NCBI RefSeq assembly: GCF_021729885.1
Contig: NZ_CP063401.1
Coordinates: 2,224,501-2,288,500 of the forward strand
DNA from: Devosia sp. SL43
Lineage (GTDB): Bacteria > Pseudomonadota > Alphaproteobacteria > Rhizobiales > Devosiaceae
DNA length: 64,000 nt
Direction: 5' to 3'
Part shown: positions 45,131 to 56,018 of the stretch, one piece after another
Numbering within the stretch: the stretch's first letter is position 1
Layout of the letters: the number at the start of each line of letters is the position of its first letter
Notes under the pieces: generated by a model
Seen by the model: the letters and a program-made list of their open reading frames with translations, nothing else
What the model was told of the DNA's origin: nothing
Databases searched by the model: none
Translations under genes and position numbers: made by a program

Positions 45131-45939
45131 ACCGCACCATCCGGAGGCTGAATCTGGCTGAAATCCAGACGCTGCTGGATTGGGCGGCGGCCGAGGGTTG
45201 GAACCCGGGCCTGGATGATGCGCTGCCTTTCCAGGCCGCCGATCCCGATGGCTTTCTTGGTGCCTTTGTCGACCAGCAAATGGTCGCCGGGATTTCTGCT
45301 GTCGCCTACGACGACCACTTCGGCTACATCGGCCTCTATATTTGTCACCCCGACTGGCGTGGGCAGGGACATGGCAAGGCCGTGTGGGACGCTGCCATGG
45401 CCTATCTCGGCGACCGCACCATCGGCCTCGACGGCGTAAAGGAGCAGCAGGCCAATTACGCAAGGATGGGCTTCGTGCCTGCCCACGAAACCATTCGCAT
45501 GAGTGGAACTTTGGCTGACAAATCCGCAGGCGACCAAATGCTGGCGGTTGGATATCTCGACGACCTAAGGACCCTTGACCGGCAGTGCTTCCCCGCTTCG
45601 CGCCAGGCCTTCCTGCGACACTGGCTGGCCCCTCCCCGCATCAGCCTTGTTCACCGGACAGGTGGCGCAATCGACGGCTATGCCGTGTCCCGCAGCTGCA
45701 GGGACGGCTCAAAAATTGGCCCGCTTTTCGCCACCACGATTGATGCCGCCGCAGACATTCTGGCCACCCGATCCGGCCTCATCCACCTGGACGTCCCCGC
45801 CGAACAGACGGCGTGGCTGCAGGTCCTGTCCCGCCTTGGCTTTGTTGGCGGGTTCACGACCCGTCGCATGTATCGGGGCAAGCCACCGACCTTGCCCATG
45901 CACAGGATCTTCGGGGTCACCAGCCTCGAACTCGGCTAG
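45127..45939 (+). CDS. Two-domain GNAT acetyltransferase
   Basis: This 270-aa protein has an N-terminal GNAT domain with the acetyl-CoA motif HPDWRGQGHGKAVWDAAMAY (V/I-xx-xxRGxG/A type) and a C-terminal domain of the YitH/HmtA-like acetyltransferase kind (DGYAVSRSCRDGSKIGPLFA; FTTRRMYRGKPP). It overlaps the racemase by 4 bases. It probably acetylates an amine, perhaps the imported compound or a toxic analogue. It is the last gene of the operon. Confidence 0.88.
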   Translation: MNRTIRRLNLAEIQTLLDWAAAEGWNPGLDDALPFQAADPDGFLGAFVDQQMVAGISAVAYDDHFGYIGLYICHPDWRGQGHGKAVWDAAMAYLGDRTIGLDGVKEQQANYARMGFVPAHETIRMSGTLADKSAGDQMLAVGYLDDLRTLDRQCFPASRQAFLRHWLAPPRISLVHRTGGAIDGYAVSRSCRDGSKIGPLFATTIDAAADILATRSGLIHLDVPAEQTAWLQVLSRLGFVGGFTTRRMYRGKPPTLPMHRIFGVTSLELG

Positions 45940-45987
45940 CCGTTGACCCCTCGAGGCTGCGGGTCTCGTTCGCTCAGAGCTGTCCCG

Positions 45988-47887
<1,900 letters not shown>

Positions 47888-47946
47888 GTCAGTCTCCTGG
47901 ATCGAGGTATGACATAATATGAATTTTCACCTATGTCGACCCCGTC

Positions 47947-48666
47947 TTAACGAGCCAGACGCCGGTATCGCTTCTGACTGCTGGTCAAATGGTCGCGCAT
48001 CGCGGCGCGGGCGGCCTCTGGATCCTGGTCAGAAATGGCCTCCAGAATGGCCTCGTGCTCGTTCAGGACCTTGGTCAGGTAGTCGCTGCCTTCGGCGTCC
48101 GGCAGCGTCGGAAACTGACTGCGCGGGATCGAGCGAGAGCCAAATCGATGCAGCGCATCGATGAAATGGCGATTGTTTGCCGCCCTCGCAATAGCTTCGT
48201 GAAAGGCGAAATCGGCATCGATCGTGGCCTCGCGAGCGGCAATGCGTGCCGCCAGAGTCTGGTTGGCAAGACGGATATCGGCCTCTTGCTGTGCCGAACG
48301 CCTATAGGCGGCGATGGCCGCAGCCTCGGTTTCCACTGCGATTCTAAATTCAATCATTTCAAGAGTTTGCGGGATACTTTGGACTTCGGTCGGGGTGAGT
48401 AAAGCACTAGCCGGGGAGTCGGTCACGAACATGCCCTTGCCCTGGATCGGCGTTACCAATCCCGCCGCGCGCAGATCGGCAATAGCCTCACGGACCACCG
48501 TCCGGCTGACGTCGAACTGAGCTTCCAGCTGCGGCTCGGTGGGCAACCGGTCGCCAATGCTCAGTGCTCCGGTTTGAATCTGCCGCTTCAGTTCGTCAAT
48601 CACGGCCTGGGCCAGGCGCTCCCGGCGCCGGGTTGGCATAGTTTCCATTGCTGCTTTCTCCCCCAA
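47947..48666 (-). CDS. GntR family regulator, FadR/FCD subfamily
   Basis: At 239 aa, with a winged helix (GDRLPTEPQLEAQFDVSRTV, VVREAIADLRAAGLV) and an FCD domain (FRIAVETEAAAIAAYRRSAQ; DADFAFHEAIARAANN). A start at 48648 (METMPTRR) is equally plausible. It is first in the leftward uxuA-kdgD group and divergent from the five-gene importer, so it probably controls both. Hexuronate regulators such as ExuR/UxuR belong to this subfamily. Confidence 0.93.
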   Translation of the reverse strand: MGEKAAMETMPTRRRERLAQAVIDELKRQIQTGALSIGDRLPTEPQLEAQFDVSRTVVREAIADLRAAGLVTPIQGKGMFVTDSPASALLTPTEVQSIPQTLEMIEFRIAVETEAAAIAAYRRSAQQEADIRLANQTLAARIAAREATIDADFAFHEAIARAANNRHFIDALHRFGSRSIPRSQFPTLPDAEGSDYLTKVLNEHEAILEAISDQDPEAARAAMRDHLTSSQKRYRRLAR

Positions 48667-48733
48667 TCGCTCACCAGGTCGACGCTATTGCCTTCAACGT
48701 CAAAAGGCCATATTCATATTACGACATACCAAC

Positions 48734-48746
48734 GACATCCTATGTC
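48734..48746. promoter_or_regulatory. Candidate GntR operator in the importer promoter
   Basis: The palindrome GACATCCTATGTC lies 29 bases before the binding-protein start and is enclosed by outer arms ATACCA and TGGTAT. A similar CCTATGTC lies upstream of uxuA at about 47932-47939. The shared element and the divergent GntR gene suggest one operator type. Confidence 0.4.
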
Positions 48747-48774
48747 TGCTATGGTATCGTGTGGAGGAGTTTAG

Positions 48775-50376
48775 ATGAAGCATATTTCCAGGCGCCTTAT
48801 GGCGGGCGCTGCACTTATCGCCATGATCGCGGTTGCACCGGGCGCTTACGCTGCCACGCCGAACGACCAGCTCATCATCGGGACGTCGCTGGCGCAGGTG
48901 CTCTCGCTCGACCCGCAACAAGGTACCGAGGTCAAGACCCAGGAAATCCTGGCCAACACCTATGACCGCCTGATCGCCTTCAACCCCGAGACCAGCGTAT
49001 TGCATGGTGAACTGGCCGAGAGCTGGGATATTGACCAGACCGGCATCACCTTCCATCTGCGCGACGCCAAATTTGCCTCGGGCAATCCCGTGACCGCCGC
49101 AGATGCCGTGTTCTCGCTCGTGCGCCTGTTCAAGATGGACCAGTCCGCCGCTGCCGGCCTCAAGACCTTTGGCTTTAACGCCGACAATGCCGAAACGCTG
49201 ATCACGGCCGTCGACGACAAGACCCTGCGCGTCGAATTTGCCGATCCCGTCATCCCCGATGCCCTGCTCTACCGCCTTGCCAACGGCGTCGGCAGCGTGG
49301 TCGACAGCGTCGAGGTGCTCAAGCACGTCGTCAATAGTGACTATGGCAACGAGTGGCTGCGTACCAACACTGCCGGCTCCGGCCCGTTCGTGCTGAACCG
49401 CTGGTCGCCCAACGAAATCGTGCTGCTCGAGGCCAATCCAAATTTCTGGGGCACGGCCCCGTCCATGGCCCGCGTGGTCTTCCGCCATGTGCCAGAGAGC
49501 CAGGCCGCGCGCCTGATGCTCGAACGCGGCGACATCGACATTGCCAACGCCCTGACGGCACCCGATGTGCGCTTCTTTGAAGGCACCGAAGGCTTCAATA
49601 TCGACCAGGCCAAGACCGGCGGCTTCTATGCCCTGGCCATGAATGCCGGCCGCGAGCCGCTCGACAACCCCAAGGTGCGCGAGATCATCGCGGCCTATGG
49701 CATCGACTTTGCCGGCATTGCCGAGACGATCGTCGGCCCCTATGGCCGCGTACGCAACGTGCCGGTCCCGGAAGACCGCGAGGGCGCAATTGCCAATCCG
49801 GACTGGTCGTTCCGGCCCGAAGAGGCAAAGCGTCTGCTGGCGGAGGCGGGCTATCCCGACGGCTTCTCGCTGACCATCAAGACCATTGCCCAGCCACCGC
49901 GTGTCGACATGGCCACGGCCATCCAGGCCAATCTGGCCGAAATCGGCATTACGGCCAGTGTCATCCAGGGCAATGGCGCCGATATCGTCGCTCAGCACCG
50001 TGCCCGCGATTTCGACCTGCTCATTCCGCAGACATCCGCGGCAGATCCGACCGCGCTGGGTTCGCTGGATAATTTCACCAACAACCCGGACAACTCGCTC
50101 GAAGCCAACAATGCCGGCAACTTCGTCTGGCGTTCCGATTGGGACATCCCTGCGTTGAACGACCTGCGCGTTGCGGCCAATGCCGAGCTCGATGCGACCA
50201 AGCGCGCCGCGATGGTGACCCAGCTGCAGGAAGAGTTCGTTGCGTCCAGTCCGGGTGTTTTCCCGATGTTCGAGCGATTCGAACCGGTGGTGATCAGTGC
50301 CCGGGTACAGAGTTACGACGCCCATCCCTGGGGCCTGACGCGACTGGAAACCGTCACCAAGGGCGACGCAAACTAA
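48775..50376 (+). CDS. Family-5 ABC substrate-binding protein (DppA-like)
   Basis: The 533-aa protein has a Sec signal peptide (MKHISRRLMAGAALIAMIAV, cleavage after AYA) and the family-5 hallmarks LVIGTSLAQVLSLDPQQGTE and LAESWDIDQTGITFHLRDAK. Family-5 proteins bind peptides, opines, nickel or oligosaccharides. Next to sugar-acid enzymes and a GntR gene, an acidic sugar or oligogalacturonide-like ligand is plausible but unproven. It starts a five-gene operon and has a GGAGG ribosome-binding site. Confidence 0.92.
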   Translation: MKHISRRLMAGAALIAMIAVAPGAYAATPNDQLIIGTSLAQVLSLDPQQGTEVKTQEILANTYDRLIAFNPETSVLHGELAESWDIDQTGITFHLRDAKFASGNPVTAADAVFSLVRLFKMDQSAAAGLKTFGFNADNAETLITAVDDKTLRVEFADPVIPDALLYRLANGVGSVVDSVEVLKHVVNSDYGNEWLRTNTAGSGPFVLNRWSPNEIVLLEANPNFWGTAPSMARVVFRHVPESQAARLMLERGDIDIANALTAPDVRFFEGTEGFNIDQAKTGGFYALAMNAGREPLDNPKVREIIAAYGIDFAGIAETIVGPYGRVRNVPVPEDREGAIANPDWSFRPEEAKRLLAEAGYPDGFSLTIKTIAQPPRVDMATAIQANLAEIGITASVIQGNGADIVAQHRARDFDLLIPQTSAADPTALGSLDNFTNNPDNSLEANNAGNFVWRSDWDIPALNDLRVAANAELDATKRAAMVTQLQEEFVASSPGVFPMFERFEPVVISARVQSYDAHPWGLTRLETVTKGDAN

Positions 50377-50392
50377 GCTCGGACGGCCGATC

Positions 50393-51421
50393 ATGAAGGA
50401 ATTCACTTTCACAGAACTGGGCAAGCGTGTGGGGCAGTTGCTCGTCAGCTTGTTCCTGCTGCTTGTCGTTACCTTCGTGATCGGCCGCGTATTGCCGACC
50501 GATCCGGTGGGCGCCATCGTCGGTGAACTTGCCGATCCCGCGACCTACGCGGCCATGCGGCAGCGCCTTGGCCTGGATCTGCCGCTCTATCAGCAGTTCT
50601 TCGTCTATCTGGGGTCGCTGCTGCAAGGCGATCTGGGCACGGCGATTCTCACCGGCAATCCGGTGCTGCTCGACCTGGGCCGGGCCTTCCCGGCCACACT
50701 GGAACTGGCAACGCTTGCCATCATCCTGTCGACCGCCATCGGTGTGCCGCTGGGCATGACCGCCGCTTTCTTCCGCGACAGCTGGTTCGACCAGTTTGCC
50801 CGCGTCATCTCGCTGATCGGTCACTCCATCCCGGTCTTCTGGTTCGGCATTGTGGGCCTCGTCATCTTCTACGCGACGCTGCAATGGGTCGGCGGACCGG
50901 GTCGCATCGATATATATCTCGAGGGCCTGGTCGAACCCCGGACCGGCCTGTTGCTGATCGACAGCCTGTTGGCTGGCGACACCGAGGTGTTCTGGAATGC
51001 GGTCAACCACGTCATCTTGCCGGCCTGTATCCTGGCCTATTCGGCCATGGCCTACATCACCCGAATGACGCGCAGCTTCACCCTTGAACAGCTGAACCAG
51101 GATTATGTGATCGCCGCCCGCGCCAAGGGTGCCTCAAACTGGCGGATCGTCACAGGGCACCTGCTGCCCAATATCGCCGTGCAATTGGTGACGGTGCTGG
51201 CCATTTCCTATGGTGGGCTGCTCGAAGGCGCCGTCGTCACCGAGGTAGTGTTTTCCTGGCCCGGCATCGGCCAGTACATGACCAATGCGCTGATGATTGG
51301 CGACATGAACGCCGTGGTTGCCGGCACGCTCATCATTGGCCTGATCTTTATGATCCTCAATTTTATCTCCGATCTGGCCTACATCGTGCTCGATCCACGC
51401 ACCCGTGAGGTGACTGTATGA
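50393..51421 (+). CDS. ABC transporter permease, DppB type
   Basis: This 342-aa permease begins with the short N-terminal helix of the DppB/OppB type (VGQLLVSLFLLLVVTFVIGR) and carries the motif GASNWRIVTGHLLPNIAVQL, the EAA-like coupling loop. Its ATGA overlap with the next permease indicates translational coupling. It forms the channel with the DppC-type protein. Confidence 0.94.
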   Translation: MKEFTFTELGKRVGQLLVSLFLLLVVTFVIGRVLPTDPVGAIVGELADPATYAAMRQRLGLDLPLYQQFFVYLGSLLQGDLGTAILTGNPVLLDLGRAFPATLELATLAIILSTAIGVPLGMTAAFFRDSWFDQFARVISLIGHSIPVFWFGIVGLVIFYATLQWVGGPGRIDIYLEGLVEPRTGLLLIDSLLAGDTEVFWNAVNHVILPACILAYSAMAYITRMTRSFTLEQLNQDYVIAARAKGASNWRIVTGHLLPNIAVQLVTVLAISYGGLLEGAVVTEVVFSWPGIGQYMTNALMIGDMNAVVAGTLIIGLIFMILNFISDLAYIVLDPRTREVTV

Positions 51422-52320
51422 ACACGACCAGTGCTGTGCCGCAGCCGGGCAAGTCGACCCTCGTTCTCACACGCCTGACGCGCAGCTTCAGCAATGCGCT
51501 TGGCAAGCTGTCGCGCGAGCCAGTGGGCCTGTTCGGTGTTCTCGTGCTGACCATCCTGGTCGTGGTGGCGATCCTCGCCCCATGGATCGCGCCCTATAGC
51601 CCCACCGTGCAGAACCTGCCCAATGCGCTGCAGGCGCCAAGTTGGCAACACTGGGCCGGCACCGACGAATTCGGCCGCGATATCCTTTCGCGCCTCATCT
51701 ATGGCACCCGCATCACCATCCAGACCGTGCTGTCGGTGTCCTTCATCGTGGGCCCCGCCGGCATGATAATCGGCATCGTCGCCGGCTTTGTGGGCGGGCG
51801 CACCGATGCCATCCTGATGCGCTTCACCGATATCGTGCTGTCGTTTCCCTCGCTGATCCTGGCTCTGGCCTTTGCCGCTGCGCTGGGTGCCGGGCTTGAG
51901 ACGGCCATCATCGCAATCTCGCTCACCGGGTGGCCGCCGATCGCCCGGCTCGCCCGCGCGGAAACGCTGATCGTGCGCAATACCGACTATGTCGCAGCTG
52001 CCCGCCTCTATGGCGCCTCGCCGCTGCGGCTGCTGCTGCTCTACATCGCGCCAATGTGCATACCCTCGGTGGTTGTGCGCCTGACGCTCAACATGGCCGG
52101 CATCATCCTCACCGCGGCCTCGCTGGGGTTTCTCGGCCTGGGTGCACAGCCACCGGCACCGGAATGGGGCGCAATGATTTCGAGCGGCCGCCAGTTCATG
52201 CTCGATAACTGGTGGGTCGCCGTCATGCCCGGCATCGCCATCCTCCTGACCAGCCTTGCCTTCAACCTCGTCGGCGATGCGCTACGCGACGTTCTGGATC
52301 CCCGCCATGTCCGCTCCTGA
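51418..52320 (+). CDS. ABC transporter permease, DppC type
   Basis: At 300 aa it has the N-terminal OppC-N segment (PVGLFGVLVLTILVVVAILA; GTDEFGRDILSRLIYGTR) and the coupling loop YGASPLRLLLLYIAPMC. It ends inside the start of the ATPase gene, with a 14-base overlap. It is the second membrane subunit of the importer. Confidence 0.94.
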   Translation: MNTTSAVPQPGKSTLVLTRLTRSFSNALGKLSREPVGLFGVLVLTILVVVAILAPWIAPYSPTVQNLPNALQAPSWQHWAGTDEFGRDILSRLIYGTRITIQTVLSVSFIVGPAGMIIGIVAGFVGGRTDAILMRFTDIVLSFPSLILALAFAAALGAGLETAIIAISLTGWPPIARLARAETLIVRNTDYVAAARLYGASPLRLLLLYIAPMCIPSVVVRLTLNMAGIILTAASLGFLGLGAQPPAPEWGAMISSGRQFMLDNWWVAVMPGIAILLTSLAFNLVGDALRDVLDPRHVRS

Positions 52321-53149
52321 TTCCGTGCTCCGCGTGCGCGACCTGTCGGTTCGCTTCGGTCGCTCCGGCGTCCGCGCTGTCGACAGGGTCAGTTTCGACC
52401 TTGGCACCGAACGCCTCGGCATTGTGGGCGAGTCCGGATCGGGGAAATCCACCCTGGGCCGCGCCATCATGCGACTGCTGCCTGCGGTCGCCCATGTCGA
52501 GGCCGAACAACTCGACTTCGACGGCGTGCCCTTGCTGGCACGCTCCGAGCGCGACATGCGCGGACTGCGGGGCAACCGCATGGCACTGATCATGCAGGAC
52601 CCGCGCTATTCGCTGAACCCGGTTCTACCCGTGGGCAAGCAGGTGGCCGAAGCCGCTCTGCTGCACCAGCGCATCGGCAAGCGCGAGGCCCAGATCAAGG
52701 CGGCCGACATGCTGGCACGGGTCCGCATCGCTGATGTCGAGCGCGTCATGGGCCTCTATCCGCACCAGATTTCCGGCGGCATGGGGCAGCGCGTCATGAT
52801 CGCCATGATGCTGCTGGCCAGGCCACGCCTGGTGGTGGCGGACGAGCCGACCTCGGCGCTCGACGTCAGCGTGCGCGGCGATGTGCTGAAGCTGCTCGAC
52901 GAGTTGGTGCGCGAGAACAATTCCGGTCTCATGCTGATCAGCCACGACATCCGCATGGTCGCCGCCTTCTGCCAGCGCATCCTGGTGATGTACAAGGGCA
53001 AGGTGGTCGAGACACTGACACGGCTCGAAGATGCTCAGCATCCTTATACGCGCGGGCTAGTTGCCGCCATGCCCGATCCGCGCAACCCGGTACGCCGACT
53101 GCAGACCTTGGATCGCCGCACCATCGACGCCCTGGAGACTCCGGCATGA
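52307..53149 (+). CDS. ABC transporter ATP-binding protein, DppD type
   Basis: I start at ATG 52307 (MSAPDSVLRVRDLSVRFG), overlapping the DppC end by 14 bases. The 280-aa ATPase has Walker A GESGSGKST, a slightly unusual signature ISGGMGQR, Walker B VVADEPTSALD and a switch His in LISHDIRMV. The C-terminus is shorter than in many DppD proteins but retains YTRGLVAAMPDP. It overlaps the second ATPase gene by 4 bases. Confidence 0.92.
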   Translation: MSAPDSVLRVRDLSVRFGRSGVRAVDRVSFDLGTERLGIVGESGSGKSTLGRAIMRLLPAVAHVEAEQLDFDGVPLLARSERDMRGLRGNRMALIMQDPRYSLNPVLPVGKQVAEAALLHQRIGKREAQIKAADMLARVRIADVERVMGLYPHQISGGMGQRVMIAMMLLARPRLVVADEPTSALDVSVRGDVLKLLDELVRENNSGLMLISHDIRMVAAFCQRILVMYKGKVVETLTRLEDAQHPYTRGLVAAMPDPRNPVRRLQTLDRRTIDALETPA

Positions 53150-53883
53150 TTACGGTCAGCAACCTGTCGGTTTCGTTCGGCCGCGGCGATGCCCGCCGGC
53201 AGGTGGTCAAGGGCGTGTCCTTCTCCGTCGCCAAAGGCGAGACTCTGGGCATTGTCGGTGAATCGGGATGTGGCAAGTCGACCGTCCTGCGCTCGCTGGC
53301 CGGGCTGGACCGCCATTGGGACGGCGAGATTGGCCTGGCGGGCCAACCGGTAGATCGCGATCGCACACGCGACCAGCTGCTGTTGGCACAAATGGTCTTC
53401 CAGGACCCGTATGGCTCGATCCATCCCCGCCATCGGATCGCCCGCGTCTTGGCCGAGCCCCCGCGCGCCATGAAGACCGGCGATGGCTGGAGCGGCGTCG
53501 GGCCAGCGCTCGAGCTTGTCGGTCTGCCCGCCGCATTTGCCGAGCGATTCCCGCACGAGCTATCCGGCGGACAGCGTCAACGTGTGGCCATTGCCCGGGC
53601 CCTGACGCTTCAGCCGCAAATCCTGTTGCTGGACGAGCCCACTTCGGCTCTGGATGTGTCGGTTCAAGCCGAAGTTTTGAACCTACTGTCAGACCTGCGC
53701 GAGCAACGAAACCTGACCTATGTACTGGTCAGCCACGACCTCGCCGTCATCGCCCATATGTGCGACCGCGTGCTGGTGATGAAGGATGGGGTATTCGTCG
53801 ACGAGCTGGACAGGTTGGCGCTGCAGACCGGCCGCACCAATCACGACTATTCGCGTCAGCTCTTCGAAGCGAGCTTCGTATAG
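53146..53883 (+). CDS. ABC transporter ATP-binding protein, DppF type
   Basis: The 245-aa ATPase pairs with the preceding one. Motifs are GESGCGKST (Walker A), LSGGQRQR (signature), LLLDEPTSALD (Walker B) and VLVSHDLAVI (switch His). It lacks the longer C-terminal oligopeptide-transport extension, leaving a compact unit. It ends the five-gene operon. Confidence 0.93.
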   Translation: MITVSNLSVSFGRGDARRQVVKGVSFSVAKGETLGIVGESGCGKSTVLRSLAGLDRHWDGEIGLAGQPVDRDRTRDQLLLAQMVFQDPYGSIHPRHRIARVLAEPPRAMKTGDGWSGVGPALELVGLPAAFAERFPHELSGGQRQRVAIARALTLQPQILLLDEPTSALDVSVQAEVLNLLSDLREQRNLTYVLVSHDLAVIAHMCDRVLVMKDGVFVDELDRLALQTGRTNHDYSRQLFEASFV

Positions 53884-53961
53884 GCGAAAAACCTGGCTTG
53901 GCACCTGCCGGCAACGACCCCATGGGCAGGCGCCGCACTATCCGCTATCAACTGAGGACAG

Positions 53962-54807
53962 ATGATGGCGGAGGCAGGCATGGTGGGGATTGCGCGCACC
54001 GGAACGGCGGGGTGGGTCTATGAGCCCTGGCGCGGTGTGTTTTTTCCCGAGGGCCTGGTGCAGAAAAAGGAGCTGGCCTATGCCAGCTCGCGCCTCGGTA
54101 CGATCGAGATCAATGCCACCTTCCGCGCTAACCAGAAGCCGGAAAGCTTTGCCAAATGGGCCGGCGAGGCCCGTACCGGCTTCGTCTTCTCGATCAAGGG
54201 TCCGCAGTTGGTCACCCATATCAAGCGGCTCAAGAACTGCGAACAGGAGCTGGCCAACTTCTTTGCCTCGGGCCCATTGGCGTTGGGTGCCAAACTCGGG
54301 CCGTTCGTGTGGCAGCTGCCGCCCAATACCAGCTACAACAGGGATGTGCTGAGCGCCTTCCTGGCGCTGCTGCCCAAGACGACGGCGGACTATGTGGCGC
54401 TTGCTGGCAAGGCCGACGAGCGGCTGAAGTCCACGCCCTATCTCGCCACTAACGGCGTCGGCGCGATCCGGCACGCCATCGAAATGCGCAATGCCAGTTT
54501 CGATGTGCCTGAGGTCAATGCGCTGCTTGCCGAGCACAATGTTGCCCGCGTCATCGCCGACACCGCCGAAAACCCGGCACGCGCGCTGACAGCCGACTTC
54601 GCATATTGCCGCCTGCAAGGGCCTGCTCGCGGTGACGCCGAGGGCTACAAAGCGGCCGATATCGCTGACTGGGCCGGTACCGTCAAAGCCTGGACCGATG
54701 CAGGCAAGGACGTCTTTGCCTACTTCGTGCACGAGGACAAACTGCACGCCCCGGCCAATGCCATCGCCTTGCGCCAGGCGCTCGGCATTGCCTTGCCCGA
54801 CGACTGA
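53962..54807 (+). CDS. DUF72 family protein
   Basis: The 281-aa protein matches DUF72: GTAGWVYEPWRGVFFPEG near the start, LGTIEINATFRANQKPESFA, and FVFSIKGPQLVTHIKRLKN. DUF72 proteins have a TIM-barrel-like fold and unclear function, though many bacteria carry them. The first Met is one of two close candidates (53962 or 53965). The gene stands alone between the importer and dsbB. Confidence 0.88.
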   Translation: MMAEAGMVGIARTGTAGWVYEPWRGVFFPEGLVQKKELAYASSRLGTIEINATFRANQKPESFAKWAGEARTGFVFSIKGPQLVTHIKRLKNCEQELANFFASGPLALGAKLGPFVWQLPPNTSYNRDVLSAFLALLPKTTADYVALAGKADERLKSTPYLATNGVGAIRHAIEMRNASFDVPEVNALLAEHNVARVIADTAENPARALTADFAYCRLQGPARGDAEGYKAADIADWAGTVKAWTDAGKDVFAYFVHEDKLHAPANAIALRQALGIALPDD

Positions 54808-54888
54808 TCACAAGCCTGTTTCCCGCTGGAAATCGCCGCAATCGCGGTCTATCCACCCATCACTTCAGCGTCACCGAAAGTCCCCAGC

Positions 54889-55398
54889 ATGGCCGCATCG
54901 ATCCTCCACCCGCTCGACAAGAAATCGGCGGGGCTCGCTTTTGTGCTCGGACTGGCGACCATCCTCGGCGCCCTGGGATCGCAGGTGTTTGGCGGGCTGC
55001 AGCCCTGCGAGCTCTGCCTCGAACAGCGCCTGGCTTACTACTACGGCCTGCCCATTCTGCTGGTGGTCCTGATCACCTGGAACCGTCTGCCGCTGGCGGT
55101 CTGGTATATCGCCATGGCCATCGTGACCGCCATCTTCGTCTGGGGCACCTATATGGGCGCCTTCCATGCCGGCGTCGAATGGGGCTTCTGGCCGGGCCCC
55201 ACCGCCTGCACCGGCGTTGGCGGCGGGATGAACTTCGACGACCTCAACAACCTCACCCCCGTCATCGGCTGCGACGTGGTGCAGTTCAGGTTCCTGGGCA
55301 TTTCGCTGGCGGGGTATAACGCGCTGGTGTCGCTGGCGATCGTGGTGCTGCTGGGGGTGTCGATCCTGGCGCAGATGGGGCGGGGCAAGCGGGGCTAA
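54889..55398 (+). CDS. dsbB: Disulfide bond formation protein DsbB
   Basis: The 169-aa inner-membrane protein reoxidises DsbA by passing electrons to quinone. It has four helices, the periplasmic CxxC in LQPCELCLEQR, and a second pair of cysteines, one in PTACTGVG and one in VIGCDVVQ, as needed for the catalytic relay. Length and topology fit the DsbB family. Its end is convergent with the ParE gene one base away. Confidence 0.92.
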   Translation: MAASILHPLDKKSAGLAFVLGLATILGALGSQVFGGLQPCELCLEQRLAYYYGLPILLVVLITWNRLPLAVWYIAMAIVTAIFVWGTYMGAFHAGVEWGFWPGPTACTGVGGGMNFDDLNNLTPVIGCDVVQFRFLGISLAGYNALVSLAIVVLLGVSILAQMGRGKRG

Positions 55399-55399
55399 T

Positions 55400-55720
55400 T
55401 CAGCCAAGCACCGTACTAAGGTCCATCGCATTCGATACGACACGCAGAACTTGGATAGTGTCAGCATCGATGCGGTAGATAATGGAATAGCGGCCGTGGA
55501 CACGCCGACGCAGGGCGCTTGTCTCAAATCCGGGCAGCAACGGAAAGCGCAGAGGCCGATCCGCTAGGCCGTTGCAGGCCTCTTGCAGTTCATCCGCAAA
55601 GCTGAGAGCCCGATCCGGGTTGTCCTCCGCAATGTAAAGCGCAATATCAAGCAAGTCAGCTTCGGCAAATGCTGAAAGCGCGACTGCATTACGACGCCTT
55701 GGACGCTTTTCGCGCGGCAA
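55400..55720 (-). CDS. parE: RelE/ParE family toxin
   Basis: The 106-aa protein has the ParE fold pattern: ALSAFAEADLLDIALYIAED, then NPDRALSFADELQEACNGLA, ADRPLRFPLLPGFETSALRR and a final VHGRYSIIYRIDADTIQVLR strand set. ParE toxins target DNA gyrase. Its start overlaps the antitoxin end by 32 bases, so a start slightly further in is possible. It forms a standard antitoxin-first module. Confidence 0.88.
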   Translation of the reverse strand: MPREKRPRRRNAVALSAFAEADLLDIALYIAEDNPDRALSFADELQEACNGLADRPLRFPLLPGFETSALRRRVHGRYSIIYRIDADTIQVLRVVSNAMDLSTVLG

Positions 55721-55961
55721 CCTCTGCTATCCGGTCTCTGATGCGATCGAACACCTCATCGGCCGGAGACACGCGGCCTGCTGCAATATCATCCATACCG
55801 GCTTGTAGCTTGGCCTCAAGTGCCTTGAACTGCGCCTCGCGCTCCTGAACCAGCCGGACGCCTTCGCGCAACACTTCGCTCTTGGAATTGTAGCGGCCGT
55901 TCTCGACGAGATCCGCTACGACCTTTTCTAGATTTTCACCCAGTTCCGCGCTGATGGCCAT
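55689..55961 (-). CDS. parD: ParD family antitoxin (ribbon-helix-helix)
   Basis: I start at the ATG at 55959-55961 (MAISAELGENLEKVVADLVE), giving 90 aa. The ribbon-helix-helix part with NGRYNSKSEVLREGVRLVQE is characteristic of ParD; the helical C-terminal part binds and neutralises ParE. It is first in the pair and would autorepress the promoter. Confidence 0.9.
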   Translation of the reverse strand: MAISAELGENLEKVVADLVENGRYNSKSEVLREGVRLVQEREAQFKALEAKLQAGMDDIAAGRVSPADEVFDRIRDRIAEVAARKASKAS

Positions 55962-56018
55962 GGCCGTGCTCCCAGAGGACAATCCAATAATAGTTATTGG
56001 CCACCCCTTCGGCAAGTC

